Positions 25,957 through 34,352 of a stretch of DNA of 37,553 nt are shown piece after piece. Positions within the stretch are counted from its first letter, which is position 1. The number at the start of each line of letters is the position of its first letter. The notes below the pieces were generated by a model. It was not told the origin of the DNA. It did no database searches and worked only from the letters and a program-made list of their open reading frames with translations. This DNA is from Halieaceae bacterium. Its GTDB lineage: Bacteria; Pseudomonadota; Gammaproteobacteria; Pseudomonadales; Halieaceae. The DNA lies in NCBI GenBank assembly GCA_016744355.1, contig JADGEN010000028.1, positions 1 through 37,553 on the forward strand, in the 5' to 3' direction. Position numbers and translations under genes: made by a program.

Positions 25957-27348
25957 CTAGCCATTAATAAGAAAATGCACCCAGATACTCGCAACATAAC
26001 CCAGTGCAATCACCGGCGTCCACCTTAGGTGGCTAAAAAATGTGTACTGCCCTCTGGCCTGCCCCATTAACGCAACACCAGCGGCAGAGCCTATAGACAA
26101 AAGACTGCCGCCCACACCTGCTGTGAGGGTTACCAGTAACCACTGCACCTGATCCATATCGGGGTTCATCGTAAGCACAGCAAACATAACGGGAATATTA
26201 TCGACGATAGCCGATATAACACCGACCAGTATATTAGCGGTAGTGGCGCCCAGCTCACCGTAGAGAAATTCTGACGTTACACCCAGATAGCCAATAAAAC
26301 CCAAGCCACCTACGGCCAAAATAACTCCGTAGAAAAAGAACAGAGTGTCCCACTCGGCTTTGGCAATTCTATCGAAAATATCAAAATCATCCTCAATAAC
26401 ATGCCCAGTGGGCATGTCCGAGGTATCAACACCGGGCTTGCCCTGCTTGCGCAGGTAGTATCCAAAGAACTTCAAGTATGCCAAGCCTGTCATCATCCCA
26501 AACACGGGTGGCAAATGAAGAAAATTGTGAAAACTGACAGCGGTGACTATCGTGAGTAGAAAAAGAACCACAATCGTGAGCCCGCCCGTTTTCATTTTCA
26601 CCCGTTCGCCATCATTACTCTGTGGTCTGCCCGCTGGAAGGGCATACTGCATAATGAGGGCTGGAATAACAAAATTGACCACAGCCGGCACAAAGAGCTT
26701 AAAAAAATCTGCGAACTCAACCACTCCCTTTTGCCAGACCATCAAAGTAGTGATGTCTCCAAAGGGACTAAATGCACCTCCTGCATTTGCGCCTACAACA
26801 ATATTCACACAGCCGACGGCCACAAATTTGGGCTGCCCCTCGCCTACTGCCAGAATCACAGCGCACATAATGAGCGACGTAGTCAGGTTATCCGCAATTG
26901 GGGAGATCACGAAGGCCAGGATACCGGTAAGCCAAAACAGTGCCCTGTAGCTAAAACCCTTAAGCACCAGCCAATCCCGAAGCGTATCGAATACACGCCG
27001 CTCCAACATGGCGTTAATATAGGTCATGGCCACCAGTAGAAAGAAAAATAATTCAGCGTATTCAAGAAAGTTGTGGCGAATTGCGACCTCGGCTGAATGG
27101 TTATCACCATTGGAATTATAGGTGAACGCTATGAGCACCCAGATTATTCCAGCAGCCAACAATACGGGTTTAGACTTGCGTAAGTGCAACTGCTCTTCGA
27201 GTACTACCAAAATATAGGAAAACGCAAACAGGGCGAGAGCCGTGTAGCCAACCCAATGCTGAGTTAGGTCAATTATCGGCACTTCTTCACTCGAGCAAAA
27301 TGCCACGTTGGGCACAAACACCGAAAGAATGAGAAATAGTACTTTCAT
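25957..27348 (-). CDS. nhaD: NhaD-type Na+/H+ antiporter
   Basis: This is a 463-residue inner-membrane Na+(Li+)/H+ antiporter of the NhaD/ArsB superfamily. The opening MKVLFLILSVFVPNVAF looks like a cleaved signal or first helix. Family features are the block ISPIADNLTTSLIMCAVILAVG, GGAFSPFGDITTLMVW, the DNIPVMFAVLTMNP segment, and GGSLLSIGSAAGVALMGQARG. NhaD proteins are typical of marine and halophilic bacteria. I chose this ATG because a likely -10 element lies just upstream of an alternative GTG, which would make that GTG part of the untranslated leader. It is the first gene of the long minus-strand run that leads to the molybdenum hydroxylase. Confidence 0.9.
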   Translation of the reverse strand: MKVLFLILSVFVPNVAFCSSEEVPIIDLTQHWVGYTALALFAFSYILVVLEEQLHLRKSKPVLLAAGIIWVLIAFTYNSNGDNHSAEVAIRHNFLEYAELFFFLLVAMTYINAMLERRVFDTLRDWLVLKGFSYRALFWLTGILAFVISPIADNLTTSLIMCAVILAVGEGQPKFVAVGCVNIVVGANAGGAFSPFGDITTLMVWQKGVVEFADFFKLFVPAVVNFVIPALIMQYALPAGRPQSNDGERVKMKTGGLTIVVLFLLTIVTAVSFHNFLHLPPVFGMMTGLAYLKFFGYYLRKQGKPGVDTSDMPTGHVIEDDFDIFDRIAKAEWDTLFFFYGVILAVGGLGFIGYLGVTSEFLYGELGATTANILVGVISAIVDNIPVMFAVLTMNPDMDQVQWLLVTLTAGVGGSLLSIGSAAGVALMGQARGQYTFFSHLRWTPVIALGYVASIWVHFLING

Positions 27349-27391
27349 CTTAGTATCGACCACGCCATATAGATTACCTGATCTTTGCACT

Positions 27392-27397
27392 ATTATA
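27392..27397 (-). promoter_or_regulatory. Likely -10 element of the nhaD transcription unit
   Basis: The minus strand reads a perfect TATAAT here, 44 bases before the chosen nhaD ATG. No good -35 hexamer is seen, because the upstream bases are the stem and T-tract of the aceA terminator. The juxtaposition fits a new transcript starting right after termination. Confidence 0.4.
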
Positions 27398-27403
27398 GGA
27401 AAA

Positions 27404-27438
27404 TAAAAAAAGGGGGCGGATAATTAATCCGCCCCCCC
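27404..27438 (-). terminator. Intrinsic terminator of aceA
   Basis: On the minus strand, a nine-base GC-rich stem (GGGGGCGGA with TCCGCCCCC, AT loop of seven) is followed by a run of seven T and more T-rich sequence. It lies about 20 bases past the isocitrate lyase stop. This is a textbook Rho-independent terminator. Confidence 0.9.
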
Positions 27439-27457
27439 AGTACTTTCGGCAAGTTGT

Positions 27458-29056
27458 TTATCCGAATTGGTTCATGGTGTTGTCTTCACCGGAAGCCTTC
27501 AGAGCCTGATCACCGGAGAAATACTCCTTATGGTCGTCGCCCATATTAGAGCCAGCCATATCCTGGTGCTTAACGCAGGCGATGCCTTCACGCAATTCCT
27601 TACGCTGAACGCCCTTAACGTAGGCCAACATACCCTCTTCACCGAAGTAACCTTTAGCCAGGTTGTCAGTAGACAGAGCCGCTGTATGGTAAGTAGGCAG
27701 CGTAATGAGGTGATGGAAAATGCCCGCTTCACGCGCTGCATCCGCCTGGAATGACTGAATCTTTTCATCGGCAGCAAGCGACAGCTCAGAGTCATCGTAA
27801 TCAATACTCATCAGCGCATCACGATCGTATGCGGAGACATCTTTGCCGGCTTCAGCCCAGGCATCAAATACCTGCTGACGGAAGTTCAGTGTCCAGTTAA
27901 AGGAGGGTGAGTTGTTGTAGACCAGCTTGGCATTGGGAATAGTTTGACGAATGGCATCAACCATACTGCCAATCTGGCGAACATGTGGCTTTTCAGTTTC
28001 AATCCACAGCAAGTCGGCGCCGTTTTGCAAACTGGTAATACAATCCAGTACACATCGCTCTACACCGGTGTCCTCTTTGAACTTATACAAGCCGTTTGGC
28101 AATCGCACTGGCTTAACCAGTTTGCCGTCCTGCTTGATAATGACATCGCCTTCATTTACATCATCGGCAGAAGCCACTTCAGTGGTTTCCAGGAACGCGT
28201 TGTACTTGTGAGCCAGGTCGCCAGCATCGGTAGATACCGGGATTTTCTGGGTCAGGCCGGCACCCAATGAATCGGTACGTGCAACAATGACACCGTCATC
28301 AACACCCAGCTCCAGGAATGCGTAGCGAATGGCATTAATTTTGGCCAGAAAATCTTCATGAGGAACAGTTACTTTACCGTCCTGGTGACCACACTGCTTG
28401 GCGTCTGACACCTGGTTTTCAACCTGAATGGCACAGGCTCCAGCTTCAATCATAGCCTTGGCCAGCAGGTAAGTTGCCTCTTCGTTACCAAAACCGGCAT
28501 CGATATCAGCAATAATAGGCACTACGTGTGTTTCGTAGTTCTCAATATCGTTCAGGACCTGCTTCTCTTTTACTTCATCACCTGCCGCTCGTGCGTCATC
28601 CAGATCGTGAAACAAGTGACCCAGTTCGCGTGCGTCAGCCTGACGTAAGAATGTGTACAGCTCTTCAATCAGCGCAGGCACAGATGTTTTCTCATGCATG
28701 GACTGGTCTGGCAGTGGACCAAACTCGGAGCGCAGTGCTGCAATCATCCAACCCGACAGGTACAAGTAACGCTTATCCGTTGTACCGTGGTGCTTTTTGA
28801 TCGCCAGCATTTTCTGTTGGCCGATGAAACCGTGCCAGCAACCCAGAGACTGTGTGTACTGCGACGAATCGGCATCGTAGTCAGCCATATCCTTGCGCAT
28901 AATTCCGGCAGTGTACTTAGCGATATCAATTCCGGTTTTAAAGCGGTTCTGGGCTTTCATTCTAGCGGCAGATTCTGCGCTGATAGCACCCCAGGCGCTG
29001 CCCTGCTCTGCGCGTAACTTAACGACTGCGTCTATATCACTTTGATAGTTTGACAT
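27458..29056 (-). CDS. aceA: Isocitrate lyase, long form
   Basis: Isocitrate lyase splits isocitrate to glyoxylate and succinate in the glyoxylate shunt, needed for growth on acetate, fatty acids and other two-carbon sources. The 532-residue length is that of the Pseudomonas-type long form rather than the about 434-residue E. coli AceA. The catalytic motif reads KQCGH (residues 220-224, Cys222 as base), preceded by PIIADIDAGFGN, which holds metal-binding residues, and followed later by LVYNNSPSFNWT. An AGAGGT ribosome site is eight bases upstream. It is monocistronic: it has its own terminator, and the next upstream gene on the same strand also ends in a terminator. Confidence 0.96.
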   Translation of the reverse strand: MSNYQSDIDAVVKLRAEQGSAWGAISAESAARMKAQNRFKTGIDIAKYTAGIMRKDMADYDADSSQYTQSLGCWHGFIGQQKMLAIKKHHGTTDKRYLYLSGWMIAALRSEFGPLPDQSMHEKTSVPALIEELYTFLRQADARELGHLFHDLDDARAAGDEVKEKQVLNDIENYETHVVPIIADIDAGFGNEEATYLLAKAMIEAGACAIQVENQVSDAKQCGHQDGKVTVPHEDFLAKINAIRYAFLELGVDDGVIVARTDSLGAGLTQKIPVSTDAGDLAHKYNAFLETTEVASADDVNEGDVIIKQDGKLVKPVRLPNGLYKFKEDTGVERCVLDCITSLQNGADLLWIETEKPHVRQIGSMVDAIRQTIPNAKLVYNNSPSFNWTLNFRQQVFDAWAEAGKDVSAYDRDALMSIDYDDSELSLAADEKIQSFQADAAREAGIFHHLITLPTYHTAALSTDNLAKGYFGEEGMLAYVKGVQRKELREGIACVKHQDMAGSNMGDDHKEYFSGDQALKASGEDNTMNQFG

Positions 29057-29101
29057 GATAGTACCTCTGTTTTAACGATGTGGATTGAGTAACTTGGCAA
29101 G

Positions 29102-29155
29102 TATAGTAGAGGCACGGGTAGTATAATTGAAATCAATAGTATATATCCCTACTAT
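29102..29155 (-). promoter_or_regulatory. Dyad-rich promoter region of aceA
   Basis: The region 45 to 100 bases upstream of aceA is AT-rich and symmetrical. ATTGA-AA-TCAAT is a perfect inverted repeat at 29126-29137, flanked by GTATA/TATAC-type arms and GGG/CCC at 29116 and 29147. An outer pair ATAGTAG (29103) / CTACTAT (29149) encloses it. Several TATACT-like -10 hexamers occur on the minus strand. This suggests an operator overlapping the promoter, plausibly for carbon-source control; the regulator is unknown. Confidence 0.4.
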
Positions 29156-29210
29156 TCATTTCGTGAATTACCAAATAGGCCACAATATGGCTGTAAACAG
29201 AACTATGAAC

Positions 29211-29233
29211 AAAAAAAGGGAGCATCAGCTCCC
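29211..29233 (-). terminator. Intrinsic terminator of the GIN-GntR-ABC operon
   Basis: On the minus strand the stem GGGAGC/GCTCCC with a four-base loop is followed by seven T. It lies about 22 bases past the stop of the ABC permease gene, upstream of the aceA promoter. Confidence 0.85.
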
Positions 29234-29255
29234 TTATTAAAATCTGATGCAGTGC

Positions 29256-30299
29256 TCAAATTTCGAAGCGATAACGGCGCAGGTAAACAGCCCCCCACAA
29301 TGCCAACCCCGCAAACACCAAACCACCCACTAGATTGGGATAGCTGATGGCAGACCAGTCCGGACCATACAGGAAGAAACCGACAGCATTGGACTCCTCT
29401 ATATAGTGCGGTATGTGATATTGCACTGCAGAGCTCACATAGTCGCTGCCCAGAAAGACCTCTTCAACGACAACCAGAGCCACTAACGGCGCGAAGGCCA
29501 ACATAAATGGAGAGCGTTTCGCTGCGGCTGATGCGAATAGTATCCATGCATAGAACGGTGCCATCCACAGGGCCGAAAGAATCCAACCACTGACCTGATT
29601 AAAAAACAAAGAGACAAAGTCCACATGGCCGATAATCAGTTCCATAGGGTCCATATCCATGCGCGAAACCATCAACATCGCGAGTGCAACGCACATCAAC
29701 TGGATCAACATAGACACTGCAATATAAATAGCAGGGGCAACAAGCATCGCGATACCAAATTTACACAGTACCTCTTCCCACTCTGAAACCGGCATGGATT
29801 TCCAGAATAAAATACTGCGATCTTTTCTATCCTGGTACAGGGTATTCATCAGGTAATTAATCGTCACCAAAATGAGCACCAAAATCATAAAATTGTGAAG
29901 CATGTTGAACATTGGGTTGAGACTTTCGTACTCCTCATCAATATGCTTTGCGATTTCTTTTTTGGATTTAGGCTCAAATGTCCACTCCTTGGAAAAATTC
30001 CAGTCCTCTTCCACAGTCGAGTCTTCACTTTTTTCAATAGTGTAGGTTTGAACTTCCTGCTGCCCCTCGTCATCGATATGAATAGTGATATTCATGCCGC
30101 TGGTACTACCCTCATCCAGTAACACCTGCATGACAGCGTCACCCATAATGCTTACCCGATTGGCCAGCAACACGCTGGTGAGCATTATCAAGGTGAGCAC
30201 TCCAGCTATTACAATGGGAGTCCAGAACAGCGCATTCTTACTTTCCTGAATTTCTCGTTGAAGCAGGGTAAATATTCGATTCGACTTTGCGTTAGCCAT
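29256..30299 (-). CDS. ABC-2 type transporter permease
   Basis: This is a 347-residue membrane protein. The first helix (ALFWTPIVIAGVLTLIMLTSVLL) is followed by a hydrophilic external domain of about 100 residues rich in Glu/Asp/Lys. A group of five or so helices then follows from residue 135 on, including FMILVLILVTINYLMNTLY, with RKDRSILFWKSMPVSEWE, a typical cytoplasmic coupling segment of ABC-2 permeases. It starts two bases after the ATPase gene and should form the membrane half of that exporter. The substrate is unknown; YtrA-linked ABC systems in Gram-positives respond to cell-wall stress, but that cannot be carried over without data. Confidence 0.85.
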   Translation of the reverse strand: MANAKSNRIFTLLQREIQESKNALFWTPIVIAGVLTLIMLTSVLLANRVSIMGDAVMQVLLDEGSTSGMNITIHIDDEGQQEVQTYTIEKSEDSTVEEDWNFSKEWTFEPKSKKEIAKHIDEEYESLNPMFNMLHNFMILVLILVTINYLMNTLYQDRKDRSILFWKSMPVSEWEEVLCKFGIAMLVAPAIYIAVSMLIQLMCVALAMLMVSRMDMDPMELIIGHVDFVSLFFNQVSGWILSALWMAPFYAWILFASAAAKRSPFMLAFAPLVALVVVEEVFLGSDYVSSAVQYHIPHYIEESNAVGFFLYGPDWSAISYPNLVGGLVFAGLALWGAVYLRRYRFEI

Positions 30300-30301
30300 G
30301 T

Positions 30302-31153
30302 CTATTCTCCCCCAACCTTGGCGACAAACAAATCTGACACCGAGGGTGTTCGTAACTCACCCAGTGGTTCGAGAATGTCTCGCGAAATGTCTTCATAGAT
30401 AATCGCCTTGCCGCCAAGTATGCTTCGCGTACCCACATGAGGTATCGCCTGCGCTTTCGCTACCGCGTCTCCAACAGCGTGAAGCTCTACATAGTCATCC
30501 TCAATGGCGAGCATGGATTTTTGTAACACCAACTTCCCTTTGTCCATAAAAGTCACATCAGTGAGAATATTTTGGACTTCTTCAATTTGATGAGTAGAGA
30601 TAATAATGGTTCTTTCACCATCAAAATAATCATTGAGCAATTGCTCGAAAAAACGCTTCCTAAAAAGAATATCCAAACCCAACGTTGGCTCATCAAGAAT
30701 AAGTAACTTGGCATCAATAGCCATAACCAGAGCCAGGTGTAGCTGTACGGTCATGCCTTTGGACAGATTCTTAACTTTTCGTGACAGCTTTACCTCGGTT
30801 GTTTTGAGAAAGTCCTCTGCCTGGCCTCTGCTAAAGCGTGGATGTACACCCGTCACATAGTCCAACAACTGACTAACCGTCATCCACCTGGGCAACACTG
30901 CGGTGTCGGCAATGAAACAAACTTCTTCCATCAGCTGGGAGCGCTTGGCGCGAGGGCTGTTGCCCAGAACATCCAGTTCTCCCTCATACTCACTGAGCCC
31001 CAATAGGGCACGAAGTAGTGTCGTCTTACCCGCTCCATTGGGACCAATAAGCCCGAGTACAGAGCCGGATTTCAGTTCGAAATCAACCTGGTCGATGGCC
31101 CTGATGTCGCCAAAAGATTTTGCCAGGCCTTTAGCTGTTATTATATTAGCCAT
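30302..31153 (-). CDS. ABC transporter ATP-binding protein
   Basis: This is a 283-residue ATPase. Walker A is GPNGAGKT (residues 37-44), the signature is degenerate (LSKGM at 130-134, in place of LSGGQ), Walker B with the catalytic Glu is LLILDEPTLGLD (about 150-161), and the switch His is in IIISTHQIEE. The LSKGM signature and the C-terminal extension of about 60 residues are usual for drug/lipid-type ABC-2 exporters. The start codon overlaps the stop of the GntR gene by one base (TGATG), and the permease follows after two bases. Confidence 0.93.
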   Translation of the reverse strand: MANIITAKGLAKSFGDIRAIDQVDFELKSGSVLGLIGPNGAGKTTLLRALLGLSEYEGELDVLGNSPRAKRSQLMEEVCFIADTAVLPRWMTVSQLLDYVTGVHPRFSRGQAEDFLKTTEVKLSRKVKNLSKGMTVQLHLALVMAIDAKLLILDEPTLGLDILFRKRFFEQLLNDYFDGERTIIISTHQIEEVQNILTDVTFMDKGKLVLQKSMLAIEDDYVELHAVGDAVAKAQAIPHVGTRSILGGKAIIYEDISRDILEPLGELRTPSVSDLFVAKVGGE

Positions 31154-31530
31154 CAGATTTCCTCTCCTATGCTGAGCAGTCGCTCGACTACGCTCTTCAT
31201 ATCTAACCCCAAAATTTTTACACGCTCTGCGAAAGCCGGAACGTCATCGCTAATAAATTTGTGCTGCTCATTGTGAGTGAGTGAAGATCGCGCGCCCTGC
31301 ATAACAAACATACCCAGGCCTCGACGCTTTTCCAACAACTGTGCTTCCACTAACTCCTGGTATGCCTTACCCACCGTGAGGTGATTGATCTGATAGTCGG
31401 CGGCAACCTGCCTGACTGAAGGCACCGCTTCACCCTCTGCGAATGATCCATCCATAATACGCTCCACAACCATGTCTTTGAGTTGTTTATAAATGGGCTG
31501 TTTGTCATTCCACTCTATAGACACAAGCAT
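31153..31530 (-). CDS. GntR-family regulator, YtrA type
   Basis: This is a 125-residue protein. Residues about 5-75 are the GntR winged helix: PIYKQLKDMVVERIMDGSFAEGEAVPSVRQVAADYQINHLTVGKAYQELVEAQLLEKRRGLGMFV. The C-terminal part is only about 45 residues, which is the mark of the YtrA subfamily, whose members are usually self-regulating repressors of ABC transporter operons. Here the ABC ATPase gene starts within its stop codon. A dyad upstream of the first gene of the operon is the natural candidate operator. Confidence 0.93.
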   Translation of the reverse strand: MLVSIEWNDKQPIYKQLKDMVVERIMDGSFAEGEAVPSVRQVAADYQINHLTVGKAYQELVEAQLLEKRRGLGMFVMQGARSSLTHNEQHKFISDDVPAFAERVKILGLDMKSVVERLLSIGEEI

Positions 31531-31550
31531 CTGCTCCTTATAGCCGTCAC

Positions 31551-32417
31551 CTACTGCTGCACAACATCACCGGAGCCCATCACTGACTGACTAACATCAG
31601 GTGAGCCATGGTACAAAACGTCGCCACTTCCCATGATATTCACATCCAGATCCTTAGCGGCACGGACTAACGCAGTGCCGGAACCGGCGATATTAACCTC
31701 CACTGATTTAGCGGCCACATTTTCCAGATCGACATCTCCAGAACCAGCTATGTTGATCCTGAGGTCACTCACTTCTCCATTTTGTTGTACGATGACGTCA
31801 CCAGATCCTGCGACTGAAGCTTCCACTCTTGTGGCTTTCAGCTTACCTACGAACAGCTCACCAGACCCGGAAACAACAATCTTTACGTCGGAGCCAGCGA
31901 GGTCGACGACCTGGGCTTGACCCGAGCCACTAACCATGATTGTAAGATCACGTCCCCTGACTCCGTAAAGCTTTATTTCACCAGAGCCTTCGACTGAGAC
32001 GTAGAGGTCTTCGACTGTTAGCGGCTTTACATAAACTTCACCCGAGCCACTCAATTGCAGATGCTCAATGTCTGCAACAACCAGCTTAAATTTCAAATCG
32101 CTAAAATCATAGCTGCGCTTTTGCGCACGCCCCAGGATTAGGGTATCTCCGTCTACAAAGAAGGGCTGCTTCTCCAGATCAGATTCGCTGCCCCTAACCA
32201 TAAGCTCAGGCGTATCACCCTGACTGATCTCAACTTCGGCACTGCCCATGATCAGGACCCGTGAAAACTCCAGGCCCCCAACTTGCTGTGTATCCGCTCT
32301 ACTAGACAAAGAAACAAGCATGGCACACAGGAAAAACAAAGCGGAATACACAAGCACTCGACTATTGCCCCGGCCCATGGCGCTCTTCCCCCTGTGGTGA
32401 AACAATTTGATGAACAT
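31551..32417 (-). CDS. Secreted 'head GIN' domain (DUF2807) protein with repeated GSG motifs
   Basis: This is a 288-residue protein. A signal peptide-like segment (YSALFFLCAMLVSLSSRADT) follows a basic 20-residue start. From about residue 45 the sequence is a right-handed beta-helix type: nine GSG steps roughly every 20 residues (SGSGEVYV, EGSGEIKL, SGSGQAQV, SGSGELFV, AGSGDVIV, AGSGDVDL, AGSGTALV, MGSGDVLY, MGSGDVVQ). This is the DUF2807/GIN pattern (putative auto-transporter adhesin head), common in Bacteroidetes and scattered elsewhere. Function is unknown; surface or periplasmic binding is likely. It is the first gene of an operon with a GntR repressor and an ABC-2 exporter, 20 bases upstream of the GntR gene. 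GAGG nine bases before the ATG supports the start. Confidence 0.85.
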   Translation of the reverse strand: MFIKLFHHRGKSAMGRGNSRVLVYSALFFLCAMLVSLSSRADTQQVGGLEFSRVLIMGSAEVEISQGDTPELMVRGSESDLEKQPFFVDGDTLILGRAQKRSYDFSDLKFKLVVADIEHLQLSGSGEVYVKPLTVEDLYVSVEGSGEIKLYGVRGRDLTIMVSGSGQAQVVDLAGSDVKIVVSGSGELFVGKLKATRVEASVAGSGDVIVQQNGEVSDLRINIAGSGDVDLENVAAKSVEVNIAGSGTALVRAAKDLDVNIMGSGDVLYHGSPDVSQSVMGSGDVVQQ

Positions 32418-32438
32418 TTTCTAACGCCTCGTTGCTAT

Positions 32439-32462
32439 GGTGTTATATGTAACTATATCACC
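32439..32462 (-). promoter_or_regulatory. Candidate operator for the YtrA-type GntR repressor
   Basis: This is a 24-base dyad: GGTGTTATAT, a four-base centre GTAA, and CTATATCACC; eight of ten positions pair, with GGTG/CACC outer arms. It lies 22-45 bases upstream of the start codon of the GIN gene, where it would overlap the -10 region. A GntR-family repressor encoded in the same operon is the obvious candidate to bind it. Confidence 0.5.
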
Positions 32463-32550
32463 TGCCAAGATTGACGCAAGTGAATTCAGAAATAATTATA
32501 TCTATATATTAATCAATGAGATACGAAACACTACAGTGTTAAGGCGTGTC

Positions 32551-32922
32551 TTAAAGCAGCGCTTTTTGCATATTGTTAGCGATAGCGTATGCGATCAATT
32601 TAGCCCGCTCTGCCCGCTCGCCCACGTAACCCTCATCGACTGTAGCCACAAATAAATCCAGCCAGCGCTGAAAATCCCGTGCATGAAGCGCATGCTTTCC
32701 GTGTAGCTGCCGGTGAATATTCATCGTGTGGCGTTGATAGTTCTTGTCACCCAACAAGAGCTTGCACCAATAGTCTTTGATATGAGGAAGGTGTACTGCC
32801 AGATCCACCTTTGCCACGTCAGTAAAGATGGGGGCGAGACTGGGATCGGCAAGTATTTTATTATAAAAGCAGTCAACGAATCTCTCGATACTCTCTCTAC
32901 TGTCGAGATCGGGGACTTGCAT
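32551..32922 (-). CDS. Group III truncated haemoglobin
   Basis: This is a 123-residue globin of the truncated group III (HbP) type. Its features are FVDCFYNKILADPSLAPIF (helix B region with Phe and Tyr), HLPHIKDYWCKLLLG with the group-characteristic Trp, the NIHRQLHGKHALHARDFQRWLDLF segment containing the likely proximal His and the RW pair, and a C-terminal helix. Group III members bind O2 or NO, and some are linked to nitrosative stress or redox control; the role here is unknown. It starts five bases after der, at the end of the hisS-yfgM-bamB-der unit. A short inverted repeat (AACACT-AC-AGTGTT) lies 10 bases past the stop, too loop-poor to call a terminator. Confidence 0.85.
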   Translation of the reverse strand: MQVPDLDSRESIERFVDCFYNKILADPSLAPIFTDVAKVDLAVHLPHIKDYWCKLLLGDKNYQRHTMNIHRQLHGKHALHARDFQRWLDLFVATVDEGYVGERAERAKLIAYAIANNMQKALL

Positions 32923-32927
32923 GAGGA

Positions 32928-34346
32928 CTAGCGTCTTCTCCCATGCTTATCTTTAGGGCTTTCTTTGGCAATTGCTTTGATGCGACGCTTGCGTGTCACC
33001 TGCCTGTCAGTGAGTTTGTCACGCTTTTCTGCGAAAGGGTTCTCGCTGGCCTTGAATTCTATTCTCACGGGCGTGCCCATTAGATCGAGCTCCCGACGAA
33101 ACACTTTTTCAAGGTAGCGCTGGTAACTCACTGGCACTTTGCCAGTCTGGTTGCCGTGAATCACGATAATGGGAGGGTTTTTCCCGCCTGCGTGGGCATA
33201 GCGCATCTTGATACGCCGACCATTTATCATAGGAGGTGCGTTGTCAAAAACGGCCCCCTCCAAAATTCGAGTAAGTGCATTTGTATTAAGCTTTTTGGTA
33301 GCTGACTCGTAGGCTGCGTCTACAGATGCGTAGAGGTGGCCAACACCAGTGCCATGCAAGGCCGAAATAAAATGCGTATCGGCGTAGCTGGCAAACTGTA
33401 AGCGGCGGGATAAAGCCTCTTTAATTCGGTCTTTTTCGTAGGCGTCCAGACCATCCCATTTGTTGATCGCAATCACCAGCCCGCGCCCAGCCTCGATACA
33501 GTGGCCCAACAGGTGTAGATCCTGATCGACGATACCCTCACTGGCATCCATCAGCATCACCACCACGTGGGCGTCGTCAATCGCCTTCAGGGTTTTCACA
33601 ATAGAAAATTTCTCTACTGTAAGCTTGATGTTTTTTCGCCGCCTGATGCCTGCAGTGTCGATGAGCGTGTAACGCTTATCTTCGCGTTCAAAATCGATAT
33701 AAATACTATCGCGTGTGGTGCCAGGTTCGTCGTAAACCACCACACGGTCTTCACCCAACATACGGTTAACCAGAGTGGATTTACCAACATTGGGTCGACC
33801 TACCACTGCCACTCGCGTCGTATCGCCATGATGAGCGCTGTGTTCCAACTCTTCTGCCGGATACTCAGCAAGAATTTTTTCGATCATCGCGCGCACGCCG
33901 CGTCCTTGGCTTGCAGCAATTGCGTGCATGGACTCTACGCCCAGAGCGTAAAAATCACTCACCGCGAGTTCTTCGTTTATACCGTCAATTTTGTTAACCA
34001 CAAGATGGAACGACTTATTGCGCTGACGCAAGTGCTTGGCCAGCGACTCATCGATAGGACTGAGCCCTTCCCGGGCATCTACCAGAAACAAAACTGCGTC
34101 AGCCTCTTCGATAGCCAACAGAGACTGGCCGGCCATTTGTGTATCGATGCCCTGCTCATCGCCTCTTATCCCACCGGTATCGATAACGATAAAAGGACGG
34201 GTATCCATTCTGGCTTCGCCGTATTTTCGATCGCGGGTCAAACCGGGAAAATTGGCTACCAGTGCGTCACGGCTGCGCGTGATCTGGTTGAACAGGGTAG
34301 ACTTTCCAACATTGGGGCGGCCAACCAAAGCGATCACAGGAAGCAT
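32928..34346 (-). CDS. der: GTPase Der (EngA), ribosome assembly
   Basis: Der is an essential GTPase with two tandem G domains that acts in 50S subunit maturation. Both P-loops read GRPNVGKS (residues 8-15 and about 181-188). G3 motifs DTGGI and DTAGI, and G4 motifs NKID and NKWD, are in place. The C-terminal KH-like domain contains [21 protein letters not shown]. The 472-residue length is normal. It is the fourth gene of the hisS-yfgM-bamB-der cluster and starts six bases after bamB. Confidence 0.97.
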   Translation of the reverse strand: MLPVIALVGRPNVGKSTLFNQITRSRDALVANFPGLTRDRKYGEARMDTRPFIVIDTGGIRGDEQGIDTQMAGQSLLAIEEADAVLFLVDAREGLSPIDESLAKHLRQRNKSFHLVVNKIDGINEELAVSDFYALGVESMHAIAASQGRGVRAMIEKILAEYPAEELEHSAHHGDTTRVAVVGRPNVGKSTLVNRMLGEDRVVVYDEPGTTRDSIYIDFEREDKRYTLIDTAGIRRRKNIKLTVEKFSIVKTLKAIDDAHVVVMLMDASEGIVDQDLHLLGHCIEAGRGLVIAINKWDGLDAYEKDRIKEALSRRLQFASYADTHFISALHGTGVGHLYASVDAAYESATKKLNTNALTRILEGAVFDNAPPMINGRRIKMRYAHAGGKNPPIIVIHGNQTGKVPVSYQRYLEKVFRRELDLMGTPVRIEFKASENPFAEKRDKLTDRQVTRKRRIKAIAKESPKDKHGRRR

Positions 34347-34352
34347 TCAGGT

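Noticed and set aside
32527..32540. Inverted repeat AACACT-AC-AGTGTT after the truncated haemoglobin gene
   Set aside because: The loop is only two bases and there is no T-tract, so it is not a convincing terminator; it could be chance.
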